Below, one piece after another: positions 1 to 8,962 of a DNA stretch of 34,116 nt. How positions within the stretch are numbered: position 1 is the first letter of the stretch; every line of letters begins with the position of its first letter. The DNA is from Alphaproteobacteria bacterium (GTDB taxonomy: Bacteria; Pseudomonadota; Alphaproteobacteria; Puniceispirillales; UBA1172), in NCBI GenBank assembly GCA_016778985.1, contig JADHOM010000024.1, forward strand, positions 1 to 34,116, written 5' to 3'. A program made the position numbers and the translations under genes. The notes below the pieces were generated by a model. The model was given only the letters and a program-made list of their open reading frames with translations, was not told the origin of the DNA and made no database searches.

Positions 1-191
1 GCACTAGAGACCCTGAGCCTGACCGTCGCATCATCACTAAAATAGCATTGGAATAAATCTGCTAATTTGTCTTTGTTGTTAAGGACATCATCAACGACAT
101 CCAATGTCCGCCCTAGTGAGTTTGGATGCCCGCCACTAAGCATGTTCTCAAAGATATTTTTATTGTTATGTTTAGGCGCATCAGTGTTCAT
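1..191 (-). CDS. HEAT-repeat-like protein, N-terminal part (cut by window edge)
   Basis: An open frame begins at the ATG at 191-189 and stays open to the left edge, giving 63 residues of an incomplete protein. The start is preceded by a purine-rich site (GAGGTG, about 6 bases upstream). A second in-frame ATG at 212 lies upstream of that site and is less likely. The visible part contains PNSLGRT, then VVDDVL, then CYFSDDATVRLRVSS. From memory this pattern resembles small alpha-helical repeat (HEAT-like) proteins found in diverse bacteria, whose function is unknown. It lies downstream of guaA on the same strand, separated by 112 bases, so it may be read from the same transcript or from its own promoter. 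The family assignment rests on a short fragment and is tentative; that the frame is coding is more certain. Confidence 0.6.
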   Translation of the reverse strand, partial: MNTDAPKHNNKNIFENMLSGGHPNSLGRTLDVVDDVLNNKDKLADLFQCYFSDDATVRLRVSS

Positions 192-303
192 CAGCCCCAC
201 CTCACCCTTCATTCAAATAGTGATTTTGTGAATCCAGGCGTAATGCTTTATTGGTTCCAGTGAAGAAAATGGTCTTCATCTCCCTCTCCTGCTGAATGTA
301 TCT

Positions 304-1854
304 TCACTCCCACTCAATCGTGCCGGGGGGTTTTGATGTGATATCATAAGTCACGCGGTTAATCCCCTTAACCTCATTGACGATACGGGTCGCAACATGG
401 GTCAGAAACTCATGGCTAAAAGGATAGACATCGGCGGTCATGCCATCAGTTGAGGTCACAGCGCGGATCGCCACCGCATAATCATATGACCGCGCATCGC
501 CCATGACGCCAACCGAACGCACAGGCAATAAAACGGCAAAGGCCTGCCATATCTCATCATAAAGCCCGGCTTGACGGATAGCATCCAGATATACCGCATC
601 CGCCGCCCGCAATAAATCCAGCTTATCGCGTGACACCGCACCCGGAATACGGATAGCCAGCCCCGGACCAGGAAACGGATGCCGCCCAACAAGCGTTTCC
701 GGCATGCCAAGCGTTCGCCCTAATTCACGCACCTCATCCTTAAACAAGGCACGTAAAGGTTCAACCAACTCAAGCGCCATATCATCAGGCAGGCCGCCAA
801 CATTATGATGCGATTTGATCGTCACACTAGGCCCACCTGTCACCGACACACTCTCAATCACATCAGGATAGAGCGTGCCTTGCGCCAAAAATTGAGCGCC
901 TTCAATACGCGCTGCCGCCTGATCAAAAATATCAATAAAGGCGGCACCAATGATTTTGCGCTTTGCTTCGGGGTCAGTAACGCCATCTAGCCGCGCCAGA
1001 AACAGATCGGCAGCATCTTCATGGATAAGCGGGATATTATATTGCCCACTAAAGAGGCTAATCACTTCCTCGACCTCACCTTGCCGCATCAATCCATGAT
1101 CAACAAATACACAAGTCAGCCGCTCCCCTATCGCTTCATGGATAAGCACTGCCGCCACCGAGCTGTCGACACCACCAGAAAGCCCGCAAATCACTTTTCC
1201 ATCATCACCAACCTGCGCCCGAATAGCGGCAATCGCTTGCTCACGATAAGATGCCATCGTCCAGTCACCAGCACAGCCGCAAATGCCTTTAGCAAACCGT
1301 TCAAGCAAGCGTTTGCCATCAGGGGTATGGACGACTTCGGGGTGAAACTGAACGCCATAAAACTGCCGCAACTCATCTGCAATCGCCGCAAATGGCGCGC
1401 CTTTGCTGGTGGCAATAACCGCAAATCCAGCAGGCAGATGATCAACTTTATCACCATGCGACATCCAGACCTGATGCTGGGTTTGGGTATCCCACAGACC
1501 TTCAAAAAGCGCCGAAGATGCCTCAACCGTTAATTCAGCACGGCCAAACTCACGCGTTGTGCCTTTGACCACCTTACCGCCAAGCTGTTCACACATCGTT
1601 TGCTGACCATAACAAATACCCAAGACTGGCACATCCATTGAAAACACCTGTTCAGGCGCACGCGGTGAGCCAGCATCAACAACAGACATCGGACCACCTG
1701 ACAGAATAATGCCTTTAGGCTGCATATTAGCGATGGTATCAGCGCTGGTTGTGTAGGGCAGTATCTCTGTGTAGATACCCGTCTCACGCAGACGTCGAGC
1801 GATAAGCTGCGTGACTTGTGAGCCAAAATCAAGAACAAGAATACGATCAGTCAT
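304..1854 (-). CDS. guaA: GMP synthase (glutamine-hydrolysing)
   Basis: This enzyme converts XMP to GMP using ATP and glutamine, the last step of de novo guanine nucleotide synthesis in the cytoplasm. The 516-residue product has the normal family length. The N-terminal class I glutamine amidotransferase domain (about 1-190) shows the nucleophile Cys81 in GICYGQQ and the His171/Glu173 pair in FHPEV. The ATP pyrophosphatase domain follows, with the PP-loop SGGVDSS at 226-232. The C-terminal dimerisation domain ends in the typical KPPGTIEWE. The start codon overlaps the guaB stop by one base (TAATG), so the two genes are very probably translated together. Nothing is missing or unusual in the protein. 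Identity is secure. Confidence 0.98.
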   Translation of the reverse strand: MTDRILVLDFGSQVTQLIARRLRETGIYTEILPYTTSADTIANMQPKGIILSGGPMSVVDAGSPRAPEQVFSMDVPVLGICYGQQTMCEQLGGKVVKGTTREFGRAELTVEASSALFEGLWDTQTQHQVWMSHGDKVDHLPAGFAVIATSKGAPFAAIADELRQFYGVQFHPEVVHTPDGKRLLERFAKGICGCAGDWTMASYREQAIAAIRAQVGDDGKVICGLSGGVDSSVAAVLIHEAIGERLTCVFVDHGLMRQGEVEEVISLFSGQYNIPLIHEDAADLFLARLDGVTDPEAKRKIIGAAFIDIFDQAAARIEGAQFLAQGTLYPDVIESVSVTGGPSVTIKSHHNVGGLPDDMALELVEPLRALFKDEVRELGRTLGMPETLVGRHPFPGPGLAIRIPGAVSRDKLDLLRAADAVYLDAIRQAGLYDEIWQAFAVLLPVRSVGVMGDARSYDYAVAIRAVTSTDGMTADVYPFSHEFLTHVATRIVNEVKGINRVTYDITSKPPGTIEWE

Positions 1855-3329
1855 TACATATTATGCCGATAATTAGGAGCCTCACGGGTGATAGTCACGT
1901 CATGAACATGACTTTCTTTCAAACCAGAACCAGTGATCCGAACAAATTGACATTGCGTCTGCATCGCCGCAATTGTTTCGCATCCAGTATAGCCCATAGC
2001 CGCCCGCAAGCCACCAATCATCTGATGAATAACGGCGCCAGCAGACCCTTTATAAGGGACTTGACCCTCAATCCCTTCGGGAACGAGTTTCAGGGGCTGA
2101 GAGACTTCGGCTTGGAAATACCGATCAGCTGATCCGCGTGCCATAGCGCCAAGTGAACCCATGCCGCGATAGGCTTTATAGGATCGCCCTTGATAGAGGA
2201 ATACCTCCCCCGGAGTTTCATCAGTTCCAGCCAGCATCGTTCCGATCATCACCGCATCAGCACCGGCGGCAATCGCCTTTGCCAGGTCACCTGAATATTT
2301 AATACCGCCATCAGCAATCGCCGGAACGCCATGTTTGTGGCACATGGCAGAGGCCTCCATGACGGCGGTTAATTGCGGCACGCCAACACCAGCAACCATC
2401 CGCGTTGTACAAATCGAACCGGGGCCAATGCCGATCTTGATAGCATCCGCACCGGCATTGATTAATGCTTCAGCGCCCTCAGCAGTGGCAATATTACCGC
2501 CAATAATCTGAACATCATTGGACAGTCCGCGAACCGTGCTTACGGTTTCTATCACGCCAGCCGAATGGCCGTGGGCTGTATCAATAACAACGACGTCAAC
2601 CCCTGCCGCAATCAATGCCTCCGCCCTGGTTATACCTGCCACTCCTGTTCCGACAGCCGCCCCAACCATCAGACGACCTGAACTGTCTTTCGACGCATTC
2701 GGATAGTTTTCTGACTTTTCCATATCTTTGACCGTGATCAGCCCGACACAATGCTTATCCTTATCAATCACCACCAGCTTTTCGATACGGTGCTTATGCA
2801 ACAGCCGCCGCGCCGCATCAGGGGTGATATCATCAGTCACAGTGATGACTTCATGTGTCATCATATCGCTGACAGGCTGTTTAGGGTCTGTGGCAAAACG
2901 GACATCTCGATTTGTCAGAATACCAACAAGCGTTCTATGTTTTGAAGACACCACAGGAATACCGCTAATCTTATGATGGCGCATTAAGTCAAGCGCATCA
3001 GATAGCGTTTTATTATCATCAATAGTAACCGGATTGACGACCATGCCAGCCTCATATCGCTTAACCGAAGCGACTTGCGCAGCCTGCTCATCAGGTTCAA
3101 GATTTTTGTGAATAATACCAATACCGCCATGTTGCGCCATGGTGATAGCAAGCTGGCTTTCTGTCACCGTATCCATCGCCGCCGATATCAGGGGAATATG
3201 CAATGAGATGCCGCGCGTTAGTCGCGTCCGTGTCTCTGCATCTGAAGGCAGAACTGATGACGCGGCTGGTTTCAACAACACATCATCAAAGGTTAGTGCT
3301 TCGGGAATTTGTGAGGTTAAGTCTGGCAT
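1854..3329 (-). CDS. guaB: Inosine-5'-monophosphate dehydrogenase
   Basis: The enzyme oxidises IMP to XMP with NAD+, the committed step toward GMP, and feeds guaA directly downstream. With the start at 3329 it has 491 residues, the usual length. The catalytic barrel is split by a CBS pair at about 95-210. The active-site loop GPGSICTTR carries Cys307, and the NAD/IMP-binding segments ([27 protein letters not shown]) are present. The start was chosen because GGAGG lies 4 bases ahead of this ATG and family members begin around MPDLTSQ. A longer frame begins at 3401, where its ATG overlaps the rlmE stop (ATGA), but no ribosome-binding site precedes it and it adds 24 residues with no recognisable homology. 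Identity is certain; the start is fairly secure. Confidence 0.96.
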   Translation of the reverse strand: MPDLTSQIPEALTFDDVLLKPAASSVLPSDAETRTRLTRGISLHIPLISAAMDTVTESQLAITMAQHGGIGIIHKNLEPDEQAAQVASVKRYEAGMVVNPVTIDDNKTLSDALDLMRHHKISGIPVVSSKHRTLVGILTNRDVRFATDPKQPVSDMMTHEVITVTDDITPDAARRLLHKHRIEKLVVIDKDKHCVGLITVKDMEKSENYPNASKDSSGRLMVGAAVGTGVAGITRAEALIAAGVDVVVIDTAHGHSAGVIETVSTVRGLSNDVQIIGGNIATAEGAEALINAGADAIKIGIGPGSICTTRMVAGVGVPQLTAVMEASAMCHKHGVPAIADGGIKYSGDLAKAIAAGADAVMIGTMLAGTDETPGEVFLYQGRSYKAYRGMGSLGAMARGSADRYFQAEVSQPLKLVPEGIEGQVPYKGSAGAVIHQMIGGLRAAMGYTGCETIAAMQTQCQFVRITGSGLKESHVHDVTITREAPNYRHNM

Positions 3330-3397
3330 GATGCCTCCGCTTGGTCGGTGGCTCTTATCTATACCTAATGCAATCACATCTGAAAAGATGAAAGTCT

Positions 3398-4135
3398 TCA
3401 ATCAGCAAACAAATAATCGTCTGGGACACCTTTGAAGCCTGTGCATAGGACATATATTTCTACGGATTCTGACCGACTTGCATCAGGTTTGATATGTTTA
3501 ACCTGATCAAAGGATTGTCGCATCACGGTTAGCAGCTCAATTTCTGCCCCACCTTGAAAACATTTAGACAGAAAGCCGCCCCCCGGAACCAGCACTCGTA
3601 AAGCCGTATCAAGTGCCATTTCCAATAACGCGGTTGTCCGTAAATGATCTGTTGGTCGGTGGCCAGTTGTATCTGCCGCCATATCACTAATCACCCAATC
3701 GGCTTTACCATCAATATGGGCAACAAGTTCAGCCAGTTTTTCATCATCATTAATATCACCCTTAATGATCAATGTCCCACTGACAGGGTCAACATCAAGT
3801 AAATCAATTCCAGCCAGTTTTCCTTTGCCCTGATTGAGACCAATCCGCTCTGCTGTCACTTGCAGCCAGCCACCAGGCGCTGAGCCAAGATCAAGAACGG
3901 ACTGGCCAGGCTTAAATAAGCCATGTTTTTGATCAATTTGTTCAAGTTTCAACGCCGCCCGCGACCGATAGCCTTTACTTCTTGCCTCGGTAACATAAGG
4001 ATCATTAATCTGACGTTCTATCCAACGGCGTGATGAGGCGCTAAGGCCTCTTTTCTTTTTGACCTTGCTAGTTAATCCGCCCTCACCGCGATAAGACCTG
4101 CCGCTTGAACCTTTATTATCTTTACGAATTGTCAT
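3398..4135 (-). CDS. rlmE: 23S rRNA (uridine2552-2'-O)-methyltransferase
   Basis: RlmE (RrmJ/FtsJ) methylates the ribose of U2552 in the 23S rRNA A-loop on the large ribosomal subunit, using S-adenosylmethionine. The 245-residue protein has a basic, Gly/Ser-rich N-terminal extension (1-35) and then the methyltransferase domain. The SAM-binding motif is DLGSAPGGW at 82-90. The catalytic K-D-K-E tetrad is visible as Lys63 (in RSRAALKL), Asp151 (ISDMA), Lys191 (LSKCFQGG) and Glu226 (SESVEIY). It follows hisI by 11 bases and precedes guaB. Pairing of rlmE with guaB is seen in other alphaproteobacteria. The N-terminal tail is common in alphaproteobacterial versions, so the start is plausible, although no strong ribosome-binding site is seen before it. 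Confidence 0.95.
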   Translation of the reverse strand: MTIRKDNKGSSGRSYRGEGGLTSKVKKKRGLSASSRRWIERQINDPYVTEARSKGYRSRAALKLEQIDQKHGLFKPGQSVLDLGSAPGGWLQVTAERIGLNQGKGKLAGIDLLDVDPVSGTLIIKGDINDDEKLAELVAHIDGKADWVISDMAADTTGHRPTDHLRTTALLEMALDTALRVLVPGGGFLSKCFQGGAEIELLTVMRQSFDQVKHIKPDASRSESVEIYVLCTGFKGVPDDYLFAD

Positions 4136-4146
4136 GGCTGATATTG

Positions 4147-4473
4147 TCAGGTTAAATCACGAAAAAAGCAACTCTGTGCTCCGGTATGACAGGCAGGGCC
4201 TGTTTGTTTCACCTTTAATAAGATCGCATCCATATCACAATCCAGATAGGCTGAGATCAGCTTTTGCGTATGGCCAGAGGTTTCGCCCTTACGCCATAAT
4301 TCTTGCCGTGAGCGCGAAAAATAGGTCACTCGTCCAGTCACCAGCGTTTGCGTTAAAGCATCGCGGTTCATCCAAGCCAGCATTAACACGTCATTAGTAT
4401 CAGCGCATTGGGCGATTGCCGCAACCAATCCATCAGCATTAAATTCAACCTCGTCAAGCAACGGATGTGTCAT
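4147..4473 (-). CDS. hisI: Phosphoribosyl-AMP cyclohydrolase
   Basis: HisI opens the adenine ring of phosphoribosyl-AMP, the third step of histidine synthesis. It is a dimeric cytoplasmic Zn/Mg enzyme. The 108-residue product is compact but contains the whole family core: WMN at 35-37, the [16 protein letters not shown] block at 53-68, and the metal-binding segment DCDMDA with Asp78, Asp80 and Asp82. The zinc cysteines are Cys79, Cys95 and Cys102. AGGA lies 7 bases before the ATG. The gene sits alone, away from other his genes, between the RND pump (9-base gap) and rlmE (11-base gap), so it is probably co-transcribed with both. HisE is not fused, as is usual in alphaproteobacteria. Confidence 0.95.
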   Translation of the reverse strand: MTHPLLDEVEFNADGLVAAIAQCADTNDVLMLAWMNRDALTQTLVTGRVTYFSRSRQELWRKGETSGHTQKLISAYLDCDMDAILLKVKQTGPACHTGAQSCFFRDLT

Positions 4474-4482
4474 GATATTGTC

Positions 4483-7400
4483 CTATTCTGCATTGACTTG
4501 GCGGCGAAAAAACCGGCCAAATATTAATCGGAAGCCCCGACTGATATCAAGACCAATGGCTAGCACAGATGGAACAACAAACAAAACCAGCAATGTTGTT
4601 ACAGCCAGACCAAAAACAATTGTTGTTGCCATTGGAATTAAAAACTGCGCTTGTAGTGATCGTTCAAACATTAAGGTTGATAAGCCGCAAATGGTCGTGA
4701 CTGAGGTTAGGATGACCGGCCGCAGACGATCGGTTGCCCCCGACACAATAGCAACCATGTAATTGCCATCCGATTCTTCTATTCGGCGTTCAATCGTTGC
4801 CACCAAGATAATCGAATTATTGACGACAATACCAGCCAGCGCAATCAGCGCAAACATCGATAGAATAGTCATGGTCAGACCCATGACATAATGCCCAAGC
4901 ACCGCACCAATTAATGCAAATGGGATCATAATCATCACTGCTAATGGCTGCGTCCACGATGAGAACACCCATGAAAGAATAATATAGATAGCAATTAACG
5001 CCAGCATTGCCCCTGTTCCCATATCGGCAAAGGCTTCGGCTTGTTCTTGATCACGACCATCAAAGCGATAGCGCAGTCCATATTTCTGGGCAATATCTTC
5101 AAGCCCTGCGTCTTTGACAATTTGCAGGGCTTCAGGCGTTGAAATCACATTGCCATTCAAATCCCCCTTGATTGCGACTTCGCGGAAGCCATCTTGGCGT
5201 TTAATCACAGAGAAACCGAGACGATTTTCGACCGTCGCTACCTCACGCAACTGCACATAAGCTCCCATCGGAGTAATAATACGAATGTCGCCGATATTAT
5301 CTGTCGAAACCTCATCCTCTGGAAGCGATAATTTGACTGTTACCTCTTCATCACCGCGTGGAAATCGCGTCACAACCGCTCCATCTAAAGATGCCCGTAA
5401 TTGCTGGCCGATGGAAAATACAGTTAATCCTAGCGACTGACCATAAGGCGTAATGCGGACAATGCGTTCTTCTGCGCCATAGGATAAATCCTCAGTCACG
5501 CCAGACGCGGAAGGCACCGCCTTGACCAATATTTCAACCTCTTGGGCGGCGGCTTTCAATTTATCCAAATCATCGCCCATCAAGCGGACATCCATATCAC
5601 GGCCTGGCGGCCCCCCACGCGGTGCCCGAATGGTCAGACGTTGAAGCCCTGAAACCGTGTTAACCTCAGATTGCCAAGCCATCAGAAAATCATCAATGCG
5701 AACCGATCTTTTATCTGCCGTTAATAGCTCAGCCACAATACCGGCGCGCGTATCATTGGCGCCTATCACCCCTTCATCAGGGTTATCACTAAGCGTCTGG
5801 CCGAGCGTTGCCATGTGAAACTGTATCAGCCCGCCTTTGCCATCGGTGACTTTGGCTTCTGCGCGTAGTAAGGCGGCTTCCAATTCGGAAAGCATTTCAT
5901 CAGTCTGACTACGCGACGTCCCCGGCGCCATCACAATATTACCAAAGGCAATATCGGCTTCGGGGGATGAGAAAAAGACAAAAATAACGCGGCCGCCAGC
6001 CATCATGCCAACCGAAAAAAGCAATAAGGATAGACTTATCGCCATTGTGGCATAGCGCCAGTTAACCGCCAGTTGCACTAACCAGCGGAAAGGGCCATTG
6101 CGGAAACGATTAAACTGGCGGTCAAAATGATAACGGAAGCCTGAGGTTTTCTCTTTAGCGTTCTTGCCAAAATGCGCCAAATGCGCGGGCAGGATAAAAA
6201 ACACCTCAATTAGGCTGGCAATCAGCACCGCAACAACGACCATAGGGATAGCTGCTATAATCTCACCTATAATGCCCTTAATCATAAACAGAGGCAGGAA
6301 TGCCGCAACGGTTGTCAGCATGGCGCTTATTACCGGCGGCCCCATTCGGGTAACCGACATAGCAGCGGCTTCATGCATAGTAAGCCCGCGTCGTTGGCGC
6401 AAATGTTCGGCATGTTCACCAATAACAATGGCATCATCAACAACTATCCCCAATGCCATGATAAGCCCAAAAAGCGATATCATATTAATCGTTTGATCCA
6501 TGGCAAGCATAACACCAAAGGTGGCTAGAAATGCGACAGGGATACCCATAGCAACCCAGAAAGCCACGCGGACAGATAAAAACAGAAACAACACCCCGAT
6601 CACTAGCAATAGGCCGCCTGCGCCATTGCTGACAAGCAAGTTGATGCGTTCTTTGATCAGATTTGCTCGCACATCATATTGTTCAATGATTAGAGTTTCG
6701 GGGGCTTCTAGTCGATAATCAGATAACCAGTTTTGCACCACATCATTAATGGCGAGTGAGTCATTGGATGAACCCCGTTTAAAGGAAAGCATAACTGCGG
6801 GCAAACCATTGCGCGACAAGGTCACAGAAGGCGTTTCTAAATCTTCGGATATGACCGCAATATCACCTAATGTGACACGGCTACCATCTTGGCGAACAAG
6901 AACTTCGACTTTTTCAAACTCTTTTGCTGTTTTAATCTGACCAAGCGACCGCACCCGCAAAGCCCCATCAGCCAGGCTACCTGCCGGAACATCAAGCGTT
7001 GTTCTGGATATCGCCGCAGAGATATCATTAAGTGATAATCCTAACCGTGATAATTCATTCTGGCTAATCTCAATCTTAATAATCTCATCAGGCAAGCCAG
7101 TAAGCTCAATTTTATCGACACCAAGACGTTGCAAGTCCTCTTTGATATCCTTGGCCATGCTACGCAAAGCAAATAAATCAAAAGGCCCTGAGATGACTAA
7201 TTTACTAATATCGTCATAGAACTCCCCCTTCACAACTTTCGGGGTTTCGGCTTCTTCGGGGAAATCAACCTGCCCAACGGCTGTTTCCACATCAGCAAGA
7301 GCTTGCTGCATGTCTGTTCCAAAGTCAAACTCTACCTGAATAGCCGCAAGACCTTCGTAGCTGGTCGACAGCACTTTCTTAACATTTGAGATAGAGCGCA

Positions 7401-7620
7401 ATTCAGGTTCAAGCAATTGCACGATATTAGCATCGACATCTTCGGCGGTGGCGCCTGTCCATTGCACACTAACGCCAATGACCTCAATATTAAAATCAGG
7501 GAAAAATTGCCTATTAAGATTAGATAGCGATACAATGCCAACCGCAATCATCAAGATCATCAGAAGATTGGCGGCAGTGCGGTGGCTGATAAAAAACTCT
7601 AAAAATGCTGACGGTTTCAT
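4483..7620 (-). CDS. RND-family efflux permease (AcrB-like)
   Basis: This is a proton-driven inner-membrane pump of the resistance-nodulation-division superfamily, which works with a membrane-fusion protein and an outer-membrane channel to export drugs or other hydrophobic compounds. At 1045 residues it has the usual length. The architecture is classical: a first membrane helix near 12-34, a periplasmic porter half, a cluster of helices from about 333, a second porter half and a final helix cluster. The proton-relay pair Asp395-Asp396 lies in GIVVDDAIVIGE on the fourth helix, which points to a proton-driven HAE-type or related exporter. Its ATG overlaps the stop of the upstream fusion-protein gene (ATGA). 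No outer-membrane TolC-type gene is in the window, so the channel must come from elsewhere. Substrate cannot be told from sequence. Confidence 0.93.
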   Translation of the reverse strand: MKPSAFLEFFISHRTAANLLMILMIAVGIVSLSNLNRQFFPDFNIEVIGVSVQWTGATAEDVDANIVQLLEPELRSISNVKKVLSTSYEGLAAIQVEFDFGTDMQQALADVETAVGQVDFPEEAETPKVVKGEFYDDISKLVISGPFDLFALRSMAKDIKEDLQRLGVDKIELTGLPDEIIKIEISQNELSRLGLSLNDISAAISRTTLDVPAGSLADGALRVRSLGQIKTAKEFEKVEVLVRQDGSRVTLGDIAVISEDLETPSVTLSRNGLPAVMLSFKRGSSNDSLAINDVVQNWLSDYRLEAPETLIIEQYDVRANLIKERINLLVSNGAGGLLLVIGVLFLFLSVRVAFWVAMGIPVAFLATFGVMLAMDQTINMISLFGLIMALGIVVDDAIVIGEHAEHLRQRRGLTMHEAAAMSVTRMGPPVISAMLTTVAAFLPLFMIKGIIGEIIAAIPMVVVAVLIASLIEVFFILPAHLAHFGKNAKEKTSGFRYHFDRQFNRFRNGPFRWLVQLAVNWRYATMAISLSLLLFSVGMMAGGRVIFVFFSSPEADIAFGNIVMAPGTSRSQTDEMLSELEAALLRAEAKVTDGKGGLIQFHMATLGQTLSDNPDEGVIGANDTRAGIVAELLTADKRSVRIDDFLMAWQSEVNTVSGLQRLTIRAPRGGPPGRDMDVRLMGDDLDKLKAAAQEVEILVKAVPSASGVTEDLSYGAEERIVRITPYGQSLGLTVFSIGQQLRASLDGAVVTRFPRGDEEVTVKLSLPEDEVSTDNIGDIRIITPMGAYVQLREVATVENRLGFSVIKRQDGFREVAIKGDLNGNVISTPEALQIVKDAGLEDIAQKYGLRYRFDGRDQEQAEAFADMGTGAMLALIAIYIILSWVFSSWTQPLAVMIMIPFALIGAVLGHYVMGLTMTILSMFALIALAGIVVNNSIILVATIERRIEESDGNYMVAIVSGATDRLRPVILTSVTTICGLSTLMFERSLQAQFLIPMATTIVFGLAVTTLLVLFVVPSVLAIGLDISRGFRLIFGRFFRRQVNAE

Positions 7621-8795
7621 CCGCGTTCCGGCTTGACAAGAATGCCGTCCCCAAGCGCAGGTAATCGTGTCGCAACAACTTGCTCACCTTCGTCGATATT
7701 GCCTCTGACATAGACCAGCCCGTCTGATTTTTGAATGACTTCAACAACGCGGCGAGCCGTTCTGCCGTTGGTAATAACAAAAACGCTATTATCATCATAA
7801 AGCGCTGCTTCGGGAAGAATAGCAACATCATCAACCTGACCCGATGAGTAGATGACCTCAACAAATGCCCCTTCAGGGATAATCCAATCGCCGGTATCGG
7901 AAAGCCCGATCTGAGCATAAAGACGACCGCCACCTTCACCGGCTTGAACATTGCCTTCGGCGCGCGAAATCATGGCTTCGATTGATATAATCTCCCGCCC
8001 ACCTGACCGCCATACCACTTTAACAGGGGCGCCAATCAGGGCATTGGCTCTCGAAAATACATCCCCTGGAACAACAAAAGATACCTCGAGACTGGATAAA
8101 TCCGTAATTGTACCGACCGCCATAGCTGGCGATACGACCATCCCACGGCCAATTTGCACGGCTGATACAATACCATCAAATTGGGCGCGCAAAACCGCAT
8201 CAGTAAGCTGTTTATTGGCGCGCTTTAGGCTAAGTTCTAGCTGTGCTTGTTGTCTTTTGGCTTGCTCTAACGCATTTTTAGCCATTGATAAGGCGAGTTG
8301 CGCTTCATCCAGATTAGCTTGTGAGGCGACTGATGCTACATTCATCTGGCGCGTCCGCTCATAGCTATTTTGGCGCAGCTCAAGTTGAATAGCCAGCTCT
8401 GCAATATTGGTCTTATTGGCTTCGATTTGGATAGCAATCTCATCACGCGCAATAATCAATAAATCGCGATCAAGTCTGGCCAGTTCCTGACCTTTTTTAA
8501 CATAGCCGCCATTTTTGAAGGCATCAGATATCCACTCAACCTCACCTGATATATTAAAGTTCAATGTTGATTTGCGACTTGCTTCAACCTGACCAAAAGA
8601 TGATTTCTTGGGAAATGCGACCTGAAAGTCAATTATTGCGACATCGACAGTCCAGACTTTTTCAAGCCTTGGCTGTAATGGTTTTTCTGGCTTCGTGGCG
8701 ACCAAATAGTTATAGGCAGAAAATCCTAAAAAAAGGATGCCTAAGGCAACAATAGCCTTACTTCCGGTCGTGAGAAATTGTTTAATTATGTTCAT
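7617..8795 (-). CDS. RND efflux membrane-fusion (periplasmic adaptor) protein
   Basis: The protein is the HlyD/AcrA-type adaptor that joins the pump encoded next to it to an outer-membrane channel. The product is 392 residues from the ATG at 8795; a TTG three codons upstream would give 395, but neither has a strong ribosome-binding site. An N-terminal anchor or signal segment (about 14-32) is followed by a barrel-sandwich half (NISGEVEWI...VKKGQELARL), an alpha-helical hairpin rich in Ala, Gln and Leu (about 100-190), the second sandwich half (LRAQFDGIVSAVQIGRG) and a beta-barrel plus membrane-proximal domain. The hairpin is of the short type expected for AcrA-like adaptors. It is the first gene of its operon and reads away from the MATE gene, with a strong inverted repeat just upstream. 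Confidence 0.92.
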   Translation of the reverse strand: MNIIKQFLTTGSKAIVALGILFLGFSAYNYLVATKPEKPLQPRLEKVWTVDVAIIDFQVAFPKKSSFGQVEASRKSTLNFNISGEVEWISDAFKNGGYVKKGQELARLDRDLLIIARDEIAIQIEANKTNIAELAIQLELRQNSYERTRQMNVASVASQANLDEAQLALSMAKNALEQAKRQQAQLELSLKRANKQLTDAVLRAQFDGIVSAVQIGRGMVVSPAMAVGTITDLSSLEVSFVVPGDVFSRANALIGAPVKVVWRSGGREIISIEAMISRAEGNVQAGEGGGRLYAQIGLSDTGDWIIPEGAFVEVIYSSGQVDDVAILPEAALYDDNSVFVITNGRTARRVVEVIQKSDGLVYVRGNIDEGEQVVATRLPALGDGILVKPERG

Positions 8796-8962
8796 AATGC
8801 CCAATAAATAACATGATACACAACCATGTTATTCAATAATTATTTCTTTTTATAAAATTATGTTACCACATTCATAATTCAAGTTGCCGTAAACTGCAAT
8901 CTTTCATTGTCTCTTGCCGTGCCATAATACACAAACCATTTCCTAATCTGATAAATCCCGAT
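8796..8962. other. Divergent intergenic region between RND operon and MATE gene
   Basis: This 167-base AT-rich region must hold the promoters for both the minus-strand efflux operon and the plus-strand MATE gene. Apart from the 27-bp inverted repeat near its left end, no clear -35/-10 pair or ribosome-binding site could be picked by eye, and no open frame of note is present. Confidence 0.6.
8807..8833. promoter_or_regulatory. Perfect 9-bp inverted repeat, possible operator
   Basis: AATAACATG (8807-8815) and CATGTTATT (8825-8833) are exact reverse complements separated by 9 bases. The repeat lies 12 bases upstream of the membrane-fusion-protein ATG and about 130 bases from the MATE start. Size, symmetry and position fit a dimeric repressor site of the TetR or MarR kind that often controls RND pumps, but no regulator gene is next to it. 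An RNA hairpin in the 5' leader is an alternative. Functional role is inferred. Confidence 0.5.
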
